Notes: generated from the sequence alone by a model not told the origin. Positions 11,346-22,076 are shown, counted from the stretch's first letter. The stretch is 64,000 bases of DNA from Brassica napus (GCF_020379485.1 NC_063448.1:5231726-5295725), one strand, 5' to 3'. Numbers and translations are program-made.

Positions 11346-11588
11346 TTCACGAAACGAGGTAGCTAGGTTAGGTACCTTCTTCTTTGGAAAACTTTCGATT
11401 TTCTCTCGCCTTGCACCACAAGCAACCTCAGATCCCTAGTATCTATATAATTCACTTGATTTTGACTTTCACGAAACGAGGTAGCTAGGTTAGGTATCTT
11501 CTTCTTTGGAAAACTTTCATTTTTCTCTCGCCTTGCACCAACAAGCAACCTCACATCCCTAGTATCTATATAATTCACTTGATTTTGA
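11346..11588. repeat. 122-bp tandem direct repeat upstream of GCK-domain gene
   Basis: Copies at about 11346-11467 and 11468-11588 both begin TTCACGAAACGAGGTAGC and end in TTCACTTGATTTTGA, with a handful of differences. The repeat ends 30 bp before the likely ATG at 11618, so it forms the 5' leader or proximal promoter. Confidence 0.9.
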
Positions 11589-11617
11589 GTAAAAACCCTG
11601 CAACCATTAAAGCGAAT

Positions 11618-12171
11618 ATGGTGAATTCTGAGTCCCGTTCTCCAAACGACCAAGTCCCGCCGTCCACTTGTTCTCCACATGAAGACGGTTGCGAAGAAGC
11701 CGTGAATAAGCTGGCAGAGTGTATGAGCACTGTTCCCATGATGAAGGAATTCGGTACCAAAGGGCTGACCAAAGTGCTTTCCATGCCGAAGATAACTACC
11801 TGAAAGGAGGTGCTTGCAAAGAATCATTCATGGCACTTGCAGAATGCCCTGATAGGGATAAGCCGGATAAGCAGGCGGCCATGTTGGACTGTATGGAAGC
11901 CCACTCTGATTACTATCATAAGTATATCGAGATTGTTGATGGACACGTGGAGAAGGTAATGATGAGGGAACTCGAATCCACCTTTCCCGGAGGGGAAAAA
12001 GAATTTGTTTTGGGGCTTCACAGGTATTTCATGAGAGGAAAAGGAAGTTGTTATTGCAAAGAACAATACACGGCTTTTACGGATTGCGTAATCGAGGAGG
12101 CCAGTAAAGAAGAGCAATGTGGTCCTTTTATGACTACAATTACTAAAATGATTTTTAGGTTCCTCCTTTAA
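11618..12171 (+). pseudogene. GCK-domain (cysteine-rich) protein gene, frameshifted
   Basis: From ATG 11618 one frame reads a Ser/Pro-rich start, then CSPHEDGCEEAVNKLAEC, and stops near 11801. The neighbouring frame, open from before 11760, gives GGACKESFMALAEC, CMEAHSDYYHKYIEIVDGH and, after GGEKEFVLGLHRYF, a further Cys-rich part GKGSCYCKEQYTAFTDC, ending at TAA 12169. Gly-x-Cys-Lys with spaced Cys and the CMxxHSDYY signature is the plant GCK domain, a small domain of unknown biochemical role. A shift between about 11720 and 11800 is needed to join the halves; no splice sites of convincing quality explain it. It is therefore either a pseudogene or a sequence error. I see no transit peptide. 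Confidence 0.6.
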
Positions 12172-12504
12172 GTTGTTTATCAACAGGCATGACTAAATAA
12201 ATTGTTCGCTTTCTTTCCCTTTTTTTTTTGCTACGATATTTGTTCCCCTTTGATGGTTGAGTTTTTCTATCAATGCTTTTATATATACTATTTATTATAT
12301 ATGATTTGTCGTAGTGGTCATTAATATGTTGATGTTTCTGGGAAATCCCATGTCCGATATCTTGAAACGAGGCACAACAAGTATTAAATGAGTTTCTGCA
12401 TGCATGATTTTGTATTATTAGTAATCTTATGTGCCAAGTATACTCTGCTATACACACCAGTCTGAGAAGGAGTTATTTGCGGAAGCTGAGATCAGTGGAC
12501 TGAA

Positions 12505-13467
12505 GTGCTCTCTTGGGAACCCAGAGCTTTCGTCTACCACGACTTCTTGGTTTGTCTTCTTATATCAGTGAAATGTTTCAGTGTCTGTTATGTCTGAATT
12601 GATGCATGTTTGAAACTAAAAATCGAAACTTTGCGGGTATTAATTTTATTATTTGATGTGATGTTGACCAGTCGAAGGAAGAATGTAAGCATTTAATCAG
12701 TCTTGGCAAACCACATATGGTGAAGTCAACTGTTGTTGATAGCCAGACCGGCAAGAGCAAAGACAGAAGGTTCGCTTTCTTTTCTTCATGGATCATGAAT
12801 TGATGATGATGCTTCATGTCTGAGACGGAAAAAGACAGATTTTTTTTTGTTGTTGGATGATGCTTCAGGTCAAGCATTGTGGATTATTTTTCTGATAATT
12901 TGTGAATTTATATACACATTCAGGGTGCGAACAAGCTCAGGGACAAAATCATTAAGACCATTGAGAAAAGAATTGCCGACTACACCTTTATTCCAGCAGG
13001 TATGAGAGACTTCTTCAGTGATCGACATCAGTTTAGACTTTCTTTGAGATTTTTAGGTCATATATATAGACGCATTTTGTTATATATCTAAGTATAGTGC
13101 CAACATGATGACATCAACTTTTCAGAGTTATTTTCATTTAGTACTGTGGTTAAGATGATTGATTCTGGAAAGCGCAGATCATGGAGAAGGACTTCAAGTG
13201 CTTTACTACGAAGAAGGGCAAAAGCATGATCCACACTATGATTACTTTGTTGACGAGTTCAACACTAAGAATGGAGGTCAACGCATGGCTACAATGCTCA
13301 TGTATCTGTAAGATCTCTTCTAACTCTGTTCTTCTTTTTTAAGGTTGCCAATTTTCAAGTACTGTCTTTTTTTTTTCGTTTATTATACAAAAGAAAAACT
13401 CTTAATTCTCAATACAGGTCGGATGTTGAAGAAGGCGGTGAAACGGTGTTTCCTACTGCCAATATGA
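12505..13467 (+). pseudogene. Prolyl 4-hydroxylase pseudogene
   Basis: Five exon remnants with splice sites: 12505-12549 (VLSWEPRAFVYHDFL), 12672-12769 (SKEECKHLISLGKPHMVKST, VVDSQTGKSKD), 12924-12999 (RVRTSSGT then the DKIIKTIEKRIADYTFIPA coding stretch), 13178-13307 (DHGEGLQVLYYEEGQ, HYDYFVDEFNTKNGGQRM) and 13418-13467 (SDVEEGGETVFPTANM). These belong to the plant Fe(II)/2-oxoglutarate prolyl 4-hydroxylases that modify extensins and other wall proteins in ER/Golgi. The HxD iron ligands (HYD) are visible; the distal His, the 2-oxoglutarate Lys and the N-terminal membrane anchor are absent. Exon 3 lost the FLRRG region, with the join at a repeated GGGACA, which also shifts frame. The gene stops abruptly after exon 5. 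Confidence 0.88.
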
Positions 13468-13488
13468 GTTGATCTTTCAGAAGGTGAA

Positions 13489-13806
13489 GTGGATGTGAGA
13501 TCAGAATCTAAGAAGTCTATATCGGATACAGATGATAATATTGAGGATGTGATGTCATTTAGAGAAGACCCCGTGAAGTTGTTGGAGAAGGCTTTTGTCG
13601 TCTACGACAGTGAGGAAGAAACCAAACATAATGCTAAGACTAATACTACTACTGAGGTTAAAGATGAGGAAAGTCTTATGGATGGTTCTGATAGAGCGGA
13701 TACAGGACATGTGGACAACATGGCTCATTCGGTTGAAGAGCCTATTATACGTAAAGCTATTTTAAAGGGTCCTATTTCAGTTAGGACCAGACAGGTTCGT
13801 GGATAG
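13489..13806 (+). CDS. Unrecognised acidic ORF abutting the P4H pseudogene
   Basis: An open frame of 105 residues from ATG 13489 to TAG 13804, continuing open a few codons upstream. The sequence is hydrophilic and Ser/Asp/Glu-rich (SISDTDDNIEDVM, VVYDSEEE) with a basic end (RKAILKGPISVRTRQVRG). I do not recognise a family. It begins about 20 bp after the last P4H remnant, with no clear promoter or native start between, so it is probably the tail exon of a gene brought here by rearrangement. Confidence 0.35.
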   Translation: MDVRSESKKSISDTDDNIEDVMSFREDPVKLLEKAFVVYDSEEETKHNAKTNTTTEVKDEESLMDGSDRADTGHVDNMAHSVEEPIIRKAILKGPISVRTRQVRG

Positions 13807-14007
13807 TAAGTTTTATTTCAGGTGCATCTATGTTTTAGTGACTGAGTGTGTGGTACAATTTCTTTGTGTGTTCTTTTTATGCCTTGGTCAAGGGTGTAAA
13901 ACTATTGTAGATTTCAATAATGTTGAAGAAATGGCATATGTTGTTGTCTAAGTTTCTAGAAACAAATAGACCTGAGAGAGAGAAATTTCAAAGAAGTTTT
14001 ACCTGAA

Positions 14008-14108
14008 AGTTACTGCCCTCTGCTCCTCTTTTTACCATGTGGAATCAGATCAGAATAAGCCTGCAGACTTAGGCCGACATCTTCATCATATTCAACTCCA
14101 AGCTCCTC
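14008..14108 (-). pseudogene. Second copy of the exon block beside coilin fragment
   Basis: Minus-strand block beginning after a TTGGTAG acceptor, coding EELGVEYDEDVGL and AYSDLIPH then TAA, nearly identical to 9006-8908. The similarity continues outside the block (about 8890-9085 versus 13990-14180, both with TATGATTTTTCACCTTAAAC), so it is a segmental copy of about 190 bp. Confidence 0.6.
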
Positions 14109-14544
14109 CTACCAAGTCAACATATAGTTTGAAAGATGAAACTTATGAAAATGTCTTTGTATGATTTTTCACCTTAAACTCATGTGTCATTTTACAATAA
14201 TTTTTTTTAAATAATTTTTTTAAAAAAAATGTCATGTGTCATTTTACTTTTAAAAGAATTCTAAAGACATTATTTGAAATACTTAGGATGTATATCAAAA
14301 GATCATTTAAAAAAATTATATAATATATATAAGTATTAATTTTAAAAAAACTTCATACATTTTTCCATAATTAATTTAATTTACATAAAAATAATACATT
14401 TGAGTATTGAATTGATTAAGTGCTATGTAATTTGTAACTAATCAAAAATATAAAAGTGAAAGAAAGCATTGAACATAAAAAAACAAAAAAAAACAAAGAG
14501 ATAATATGGTTTATTAAGTACGTAATATTGTTAAACATCTTTGT

Positions 14545-15537
14545 TTTAGGTTGTAATTGGTATGTAATAGAGTAAATGAGTGGAAATGAGCTAAAAAATG
14601 AAATACGGTGGAAAGATAAAAGCAAAATCTATAGTAAAACTTTTCGTAACACATCTCTCTATTTTAATTTTCTGGAGTAAATGAGATAAAAACATATTTT
14701 ATTTGATTGGTGAAAAATAGAATAACTAGACATAAATTTTTTTTACTCCACAACATTAACGCTAATAATACTATCCCGTCACACTCTAAGGGTCCGACTG
14801 GTGACCATCCGGGAAACAAGAGGAACAAATAAAAAAGGAATGTACGGGAATAAAATACCAGGAATGAAAAGGAATGGTTATTCCTTATCAAATTTGACAA
14901 GGAATAATTTTGTTCTTTAATTCTCTACAAAAAAAGGAATGAAAGGGAATGAGAGGAAATTATTATTCCTTGTGAATGGTAATTTTTTTTAGGAACGTTA
15001 GGGAATGCATTATTCCTCGTCGTTCCCTGGTCACCATTCATGACTGGTGACCAAGGGAATGAGAAGGAACACTATGTTCCTTAACATTCCTTAAACTTTT
15101 TACCATTCATGAGGAATATGTTTTCCTTTTCATTCCTCTTCATTCCTTTATTTGTAGAGAATTATAGAACAAATTAATTCCTCATTAATTTTGATAAGGA
15201 ACCATCATTCCTCATCATTCCTAAAATTTTATTCCTACTCATTCCTTTCCTATCCGTTCCTATTGTTCCCATGATGGTTACCAGTCACACCCTTAGGTTG
15301 TAATTGGTATGTAATACAGTAAATGAGTGGAAATGAGCTAAAAAGTGAAATACGGAGGAAAGATAAAAGCAAAATCTATAGTAAAACTTTTCGTAACACA
15401 TCTCTCTATTTTAATTTTCTGGAGTAAATGAGCTAAAAACATATTTTATTTAATTGGCGAAAAATAGAATAACTAGACATAAACTTTTTTTACTCCACAA
15501 CATTAACGCTAATAATACTATCCCGTCACACACTTAA
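14545..15537. repeat. 240-bp direct repeats flanking an inverted-repeat insert
   Basis: A block starting TTAGGTTGTAATTGGTATG and ending near TATCCCGTCACAC occurs at about 14545-14785 and again at 15294-15537, nearly identical and in the same orientation. The DNA between is the fold-back MITE pair. The layout suggests the insert generated or rode on a local duplication; no coding capacity is seen. Confidence 0.85.
14788..15293. mobile_element. Tandem pair of about 250-bp inverted-repeat MITEs
   Basis: The outer ends are inverted repeats: CTAAGGGTCCGACTGGTGAC at the left and the reverse of CTAAGGGTGTGACTGGTAAC at the right. In the middle (about 15022-15060) the same terminal motif occurs twice back to back (GGTCACCATTCATGACTGGTGACC), so two units of about 250 bp, each with GACTGGTGACCA-type ends, sit side by side. 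Each is full of AGGAATG/CATTCCT words and can fold on itself. I found no convincing target-site duplication; superfamily unassigned. Confidence 0.7.
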
Positions 15538-15539
15538 TA

Positions 15540-16869
15540 TTTTGATGAGTGTGATTGGTGGAGGAAATGAGAAAAATATAATAAGTGAAAATGGAAAAAA
15601 ACAAAAAAAAAATTAAAAAGAGAGAAGAATAGAGTAGAAAGACAAAAAAACAAAATAAAATTACTCTCGCATAACCTAGTGTAGTGTTTAGTGTATATTT
15701 TCCTTTGTTTTCAATAGTGATTGGCAATGCTCCAGCGTTATAGTAATAACAAAATTTCTAAGAGCATCATTATCCGAGAAGGTTTCTTAATTTTGTTTTT
15801 TTTTTCTTTTTTGAATTTAGAAAAAAAAATTAAAAACAATAATCACGGACCGCCACGTGTCAGTGGAGCCTGTGAATAGTGTAAGCAATCCTTGAGGACC
15901 AACTAATATTTGATAGTTTTGGTAACCGGTTTCTTAAAAAAAAAGTGGGTTCTACGTGGTATCCACACGCTAAGAACTCTTTCTGTATCTCTGGATAAAG
16001 ATGTTCTGAAGTGATATTTTATAACTACAATACAGTCGCATATTTTAACGTAATAAGTTGCGGTACAATACAGCCACAGCCGATATCTTATACTTTTTAT
16101 ACTTTTCACACCGATTATCTGATATAGAGTTTTAAAAAAGGCCACATGGCACCTGGAGCCACCACAAAAAGGCAAACTTAATTGTAACACCGGTACGACT
16201 AATAAAAATTATTTAAACAATCTATAGATTAATTCAAGATTCTGAGAGATACTGCCCAAATAGGCAAATATATCAACTGACCAACCATGTCTATTTAATG
16301 AATAAAAGACTTCTACAGCGGGAATATACTCTACGACAAGGGCATATATAGTAGCTAACGTGCATATTTGTAATAATATTCAGGCAACATAAAATAAGAT
16401 TTAAATATTGAAAATATGACAATGGTATATATAGAACTATAAGTGCAGTAAGTTATGCATTCGGATTCGAGCATATTCGTTCCCTCAATCCTCTACCGGG
16501 TCTTATTGTTATCATAATAAAATCAACTTTGTTGTCATGTGGTTTTGTGCATCTTATAAATATATATGGTCGACAAAAAAAGTATTTACTTTTAAGAAGA
16601 TCCCTTTGCTCGAGTCTCGACTCTGCCGTCATGTTCATATACTAGCTGTATACATACGTTAATCATACATAAATCTACAAAAAAATCAGTTACCTGATAT
16701 AAGCATATATTCGTCTATATTACTTTGCTGTGATAGTTAATTTCGTGCTAACAAAAGAGAGTAGTCCCAATATTTTTTACTAACAAAAACATGATCATTA
16801 AGCACAATGATAATAGATAAACAATGATAATAGATAACGCCATACTGGAAATTTGTTCTAAGTTGAACC
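15540..16869. other. Intergenic stretch without supported genes
   Basis: A/T-rich DNA with low-complexity A and T runs at 15595-15660 and 15785-15840. The stretch around 15764-15960 (GAGCATCATTATCCGAG, then AAGTGGGTTCTACGTGG) resembles common Brassicaceae MITE ends but I could not pair it with an opposite terminus. Confidence 0.5.
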
Positions 16870-17182
16870 CAATATGACTAACATTTTTTTTTTGGGTCTA
16901 AATGTTAAGATTTATAACAATTTTCTGAGTTTTACAATGTTGTGATTGACACAACTTATTACAAAATGGAGCAAATGAGAGAGTAAAAGAGAGATCAGTT
17001 TAGAAAGGGTAGCATTAACTATAAGGGGAAACAAACCAAAAGTACAACTCGAGAAGGGAGGGCGAGGCTGCAGTCACTGATGGAAGCGAGAGCAACCTAT
17101 CCCGCGTACAACGATCCACCACCTTGAAGAACGCCTCTTGAGTCATCCAAGCATCTCTGAAAATGCGGGCATTCCTTTCACG

Positions 17183-17659
17183 TCATAGGTTGTAGATAAT
17201 AACTTGATTAAAAAGCTTCAGCACTGCTACAGCCCGAGAAGCATGAGGTCCCTGCAGCTGCCGGCAAAGATCAGCCACTGCGGCAACATAGGTAGGAGGA
17301 AACGCCAAGAACCTGCCACAAAAACGATTCCAAGCGACAGTAGCAAACGAACACTCAAAGAACAGATGAGAATGAGATTCATCAGCATCAGATGATAGAA
17401 CACAACCTGGTGGAAGAGTTATTCCCCAAGAAATCATCATGTCTCGAGTTGGAAGTCTTTTTAGAACAGCAGTCCAAGCAATGTAAGAGGAACGAGGTAT
17501 CTCCTCTTTGAACCAAACCACTGAGTGCCAATGAACCTGCGAGTTAGGAATGCGCAGCCTCTCCCAAGTTACAAAAGAGGAGAAAGAAGCACTGAAACCA
17601 CCCGAGCGGTTTCTCCACAGGTATACATCACTGCCATTAGCGTCACATGGGACAGTCAT
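17183..17659 (-). pseudogene. LINE zf-RVT C-terminal region
   Basis: 158 open residues resembling the zf-RVT domain behind plant L1 reverse transcriptases: WHSVVWFKEEIPRSSYIAWT, LPTRDMMISWG, a Cys/His series (CVLSSDADESHSHLFFEC) and WNRFCGRF. It ends at YNL before a stop where LINEs usually read YNLWRERN; the continuation RERNARIFRD follows the stop. Confidence 0.8.
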
Positions 17660-18025
17660 TGTAGATAGTATTACTTGTAGCGTCTCAGCATATTCAGAAC
17701 GTGCAGGGGGTAAGTTCCAGTGTCCATCTCGAACAGCTTGCTAGACAGTAGCATTTATAGGAATCCTAAGAGACGCATGCCCTGAGCTCCCGAAGAGAAG
17801 GTGTAAAGGACCCAGCTCAGTCCAATAATCATACCAAAACAAAGCTGTATTCCCATCTGTGACGCTGCAGCGGAGATAGAGCTGAAGCTCCTGCCTCAAG
17901 TCAAGCATGCTTCGAACATTCTTTGAAAACCTCGGCGAATCGTTAATAAGCCAAATGCTTCTTCCCCCAAATCTGTTGCTTTTCAGCCAAGGAACCCATA
18001 GAGACCCTGAAGCAGAGAAGAAAAG

Positions 18026-19744
18026 CTAGATTCTCTTCAATTTGAAAACCATCTCAAAGTCCTCAAGTTTCCTAATTCCCAAACCTCCCTCTGTTTTTGG
18101 TTTACAAATATCTGACCAAGAAATTCTTGCTCTAACCGCTGAGGAAGTGTTATTCTTCCATAGGAAACCAGAACAAAGAGAATCCACTTTTGCATAAAAC
18201 CATTTTGGTAGCACAAAAACAGAGCTCCAGAAGTTCACCATGCCGTATATAACTGAGGAAATCATCTGAACTTTACCAGCAAATGAAAGAAATTTTACTG
18301 TCCAAGAGTGAAGTTTAGCAGTAATATGATCCAATAATGGTTGCAAGGTAGCTGCTGAGATCCTTTTGGGGCTTAAAGGCAATCCTAAATATCTTGTTGG
18401 AAACTCTCCACGCTTGAAACCCGAAAGATCACTTAGAACAGAAAATTGAATATCAAAGTAACTTCCATAGAAGATCTCAGATTTTGACTCATTTGTGTCT
18501 AACCCGAACCAGTCCTTGAATTGGCGCATTACATCCTTGACACCCGACGTTGAAGCACGAGAACCATCAGAGAAAACCAAGAAATCATCCGCAAAGAATA
18601 AGGGAGTGAGCTTAGGAGCAGTACAGAGCGGATGTAACTTAAAGGCACCATCGGCCTCGGCCTTGTTCAACAGAAGAGATAGTACTTTCATCAACATAAT
18701 GAACAAATAAGGAGAAATAGAATCACCCTGCCGGAGACCCTTCTTACCCTCAAAAAATCCTGCTAGTTCACCATTAATAGCACCAGAAAATCTGGCTGAG
18801 GAGATACATTCAGTGATCCAAGAGATAAACATAGGCGGGACTTGTTGCGCTTCAAGAAATTTAATCACAAAGTCCCAGCAGACAGTGTCAAAAGCTTTCT
18901 GAATGTCTATTTTAAGCATATCACTCGTAAGGCAAGAAGACGTATTGTAATCCTTGATGAGCTCGGTTGCTAATAGAACATTCTCCCCCAAGCTACGACC
19001 TTTCAAGAAGGCCGCTTGATTTGGACTAACACATTTGGTGAGAATAGGCTTGAGACGGTTCACAATGATTTTTGAGATAAGCTTGTAAACAATGTTACAA
19101 CAGCTGATGGGTCTGTAGTCACCAAGCGCGCATGCTTGAGGCTTCTTTGGAATTAAAACTATTGATGTAGTGTTCATGTCCTTGAGCAGTCGACTATTCC
19201 TGAAAAACTCTCGAACAACTATGATGATGTCCTCGCCCACTGTCTCCCAAGACGCTCGAATAAACTCAACTGAGTAGCCATCCGGTCCCGGGCTCTTGTT
19301 CAGTGGCATAGAGAATAAAGTTTCTTTTATTTCAGCTGCAGTTACCTCACGTTTCAAGTAGTTCTGCTGAAGTTCGGAGCACCGGAAAGGGAGCATATTT
19401 CTCAGCTCATTAGTCGTGGCCGAAGAGAAATGAAGGTCAGTAGAACCAAGAATCCCTTGGAAGTAATCAGCAGCATGTGCTTTTATATCCTCTACTCCGT
19501 AGAGAAAATTTTCATTGCCATCCTTCAGAAAGTGTATATGATTATTTGAAGCGTGATGAGATACCATTCTATGATAAAATGGGGTGTTGCGGTCTCCAAG
19601 ATTAGCCCATCTAACTCTTGATCTCTGTTTATAATATTTCTCCGCAGCCTTGAGAAGAATATTCAACTTATCGCGTTCAGGGTGCTCTTTTCGGACTGTA
19701 GACCCATCAGGCGAGGTAAGCAAACGTCTCTGAAGCTCATCCAC
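18026..19744 (-). pseudogene. LINE reverse transcriptase region
   Basis: An open stretch of 572 residues covering the fingers and palm of a non-LTR reverse transcriptase. Visible signatures: NKSPGPDGYSVEFI (about residue 145), VLIPKKPQA and GDYRPISCCNIVYKLISK, QAAFLKGRSLGENV, the palm Asp in MLKIDIQKAFDTV, GLRQGDSISPYLFI and the catalytic box FFADDFLVFSDG. The catalytic Asp pair is intact. It is preceded by an in-frame stop just upstream (between QK and VDELQ) and followed by stops before the zinc-finger region, so no full ORF2 product can be made. Part of the truncated LINE at 16886-19972. Confidence 0.9.
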
Positions 19745-20051
19745 CTTTTATTTTTGAACCTTAACTCTTTGGGAGATACCACTAAAGTGTCGTTTGTTAA
19801 GACTATGCAGAGGTCTCTCTAACAACTTTAGCGATCGAATCAACTTGAATTGATCTGTACCCATAATCTGACCACATTTCCAAACTTCACTAACTGTTTC
19901 AGCATACTCTAGATGATCTATCATATGATGGAAGAATTTAAACGGTTTGATAATCTGTCGTCTGATAGCTGTCAATATGACTGACATTGTAATATGAACA
20001 GAACAAATCCCCAAAATTTGTTTCCCATATTTTCTTATTTCACGTATACAA

Positions 20052-20282
20052 ACAGAGGCGGACCCACATGGTGAAATGTCAACTGACACAGGTTAAATTA
20101 TAAAAACTAAATATGCAAGCTGTGGTGCAATATGTTACCCTGGCTATTTAAGTGTGGCACCCCTTAATCTTAGGTTCAAACCTTTATATGGACTCTTACT
20201 TGAGATTTTTGTTTATATTCTTAATTTTAATCAACACTTAGTTTATTTGACACACCTAATAAAAAATGCTGGGTCCGCCATT
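20052..20282. mobile_element. 231-bp hAT-type MITE with 8-bp TSD
   Basis: Terminal inverted repeats share GGCGGACCCA (left ACAGAGGCGGACCCAC, right end the reverse of AATGGCGGACCCAG). The flanks are identical 8-bp copies GTATACAA at 20044-20051 and 20283-20290. Short inverted ends with an 8-bp duplication indicate the hAT superfamily. No coding sequence. Confidence 0.85.
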
Positions 20283-20505
20283 GTATACAAGTCAACAAAA
20301 TTGGAATAAAAGAAAAACGAATAGAACAACGATAATGTGCAAATTAAAAATGGCATGTATCATGAGTATTAATACTATTGTTTTCGGTGCAAAACTCTAC
20401 AGTCTATACACTCTTTTCGTCACGGTATTAAATTTTCTAACATGGGATACAATAACAGTACAATAAAAATGAATCAATACATTAGAGAGGGTACGTAAAA
20501 ACGAA

Positions 20506-21983
20506 TTAATTTTTAGTGACATGATAATTGCGAGTAGAAGAAGACATCGCCGGCGAGCTACATCGGACTACCACCTCTTCGCTATGGCTTCCCGATCCTT
20601 CTTCCACAATAATAGACGGCGTAAAATTGAAGTGGCTCGGCCACTGTGGCGGTGGTGGTGCGGCCATTGCTCCATAGATCCCGTTGGTGGTGGTTGTGGT
20701 GGTCGTCGTGGTAGTGCCGCTAGTGGTGGCTCTTCCGGTGGTCTTTCCCGAAGAGTAGTCAGATTGTGGTACCCATAAACCCCCGACGACTACGAAATGT
20801 TGCTTTTGAGAGTTCCCGTTGTTAGGGACTGTTTGGCTTGGTCTTCTTGTATGCAGTCTATATTTCTGTTATATATCCAATTTAAAAAATAACATCAGTT
20901 TTGTCTAGAGATAGAGTTCTTACTGCCCTAAATTTATAATTCAAATCGTGGAAAGAAAAGAAATGCATGCGTTACCTGTAAATGGCTTTTAACTTCATCA
21001 TTTGTTAATCCATCAACCTTCATTAACTCCCTTATTTGCTTTGGCGTAGCTACTGAAAAATGGAGCCAAAATAAATATCCTAACTAAAAATTTGACGAAC
21101 CCTAAATACTAAAGTATTTGTCTATTTTGAGAAATACTAAAGTATTTGTCAAATCTTTAGAAAATTAAATAGCTCGTATAGGAATATTATTAAAACTAAC
21201 CATGAGGTCCACCTAAGTGTTGGAGAGCGTTCAAGAAGCGTCTATGCAACTGCGACGACCAACACCTTCTCTGCTTTCTCTCCGTCTCTCTCCTCCTTCG
21301 TTCGCCACTGTTAGCCATTGCATTTGCATCTTCTCTCATACTTTCATCTCTCTTCACCACCGTCTCCATCATCTGTTGCGACTGTTCCTGAAATGCAAAA
21401 TGAAAATATTTAGATTGTCGTCGTGAGATTTTGTCTTGAGTTACGATATATGGGTTCTCTAATATAATTACCTCTTTTGGAAGAAGCGGGTCTGGTTGGT
21501 TCCAGAGCTGAACAGACTTAAGCCAATCAGACTTCATGATCTTGTCCTCAGAATCATTTTCGGGGTCGTGATTTCCCTGTTCATCCTCGAATTCTTCTTC
21601 TACCTCTTCTTCATTAAAGGTCGATGAGTCTTTAATGGTAAGAAATTGTTCCAAGACAGGCGTACATTGTCCGGTTGTTTGCTCGGAGCACTCTGATTGC
21701 CCGTACACATTATCTGTGGCCGTCTCCGTTATCTCCTTCTTACACCTCTCGATCGCTTAACAGACAAAAGAAAATAAAAATACTAGTATTTCATATATAT
21801 TGTATTTTCTTATTCGTTTTATTCAGGAAAAGGAAAACATAACTCGCAATCTTGCATTTTATACGCACCTTGGGTTACGAGGTCTAAGCAAAGAGGAAGT
21901 TCACGTTGAAAGACAAGAATCTTGCGACGTTCTTCTTCAAGAGCTTCGATGTATTGACCACATCTCTCCTGGTTGTAGTCCAT
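20506..21983 (-). CDS. HRS1: HRS1-like GARP transcription factor (NIGT1/HHO family)
   Basis: Five exons on the minus strand: 21983-21869, 21755-21472, 21387-21201, 21052-20976, 20865-20506. They join in frame to 340 codons plus TAA, with GT/AG at every border. The N-terminus [19 protein letters not shown] with [17 protein letters not shown] is the conserved NIGT1/HHO N-terminal helix. The GARP/Myb-like DNA-binding domain spans exons 3-5 ([54 protein letters not shown]). A Thr-rich run and PPPPQWP precede the tail. The family consists of nuclear repressors in nitrate and phosphate signalling; Arabidopsis HRS1 restrains primary-root growth under low phosphate. The close match across the whole length points to HRS1 rather than its paralogues. 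The extra upstream Met I recall in Arabidopsis is absent (ATT at that place), so the start is the MDYN Met. No lesions seen. Confidence 0.92.
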
Positions 21984-22076
21984 ATTGCTTATCTTCTTAA
22001 TAATGGTGCTTTAGGGATAAATTAATAATTCACCTCTAATTTAAGACTTATTCTGTTTAGAGAAGGATCAATACAT

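Larger units (their letters stand above)
16886..19972 (-). mobile_element. 5'-truncated L1-type LINE with 16-bp target duplication
   Basis: The element reads on the minus strand and ends in an A tail (T run 16886-16894). Flanking copies CAATATGACTAACATT (16870-16885) and CAATATGACTGACATT (19973-19987) differ by one base and look like the target-site duplication, giving a 3.09-kb insertion. The 5' end falls in the last part of the endonuclease (FKFFHHMIDH); ORF1 and most of the endonuclease are missing, typical of incomplete reverse transcription. It holds reverse transcriptase (18026-19744) and the zf-RVT region (17183-17659), with stops in between. Confidence 0.9.

Noticed and set aside
11363..11827. 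Minus-strand 154-residue ORF with an internal repeat
   Set aside because: Its repeat is the 122-bp direct repeat and the rest is antisense to the GCK gene; no motif seen.
15764..15960. MITE suggested by GAGCATCATTATCCGAG
   Set aside because: No matching opposite end or TSD could be located, so it is only mentioned under the intergenic stretch.
20521..20778. Plus-strand Gly/Arg-rich ORF
   Set aside because: It is the reverse of the Thr- and Pro-rich last exon of HRS1.
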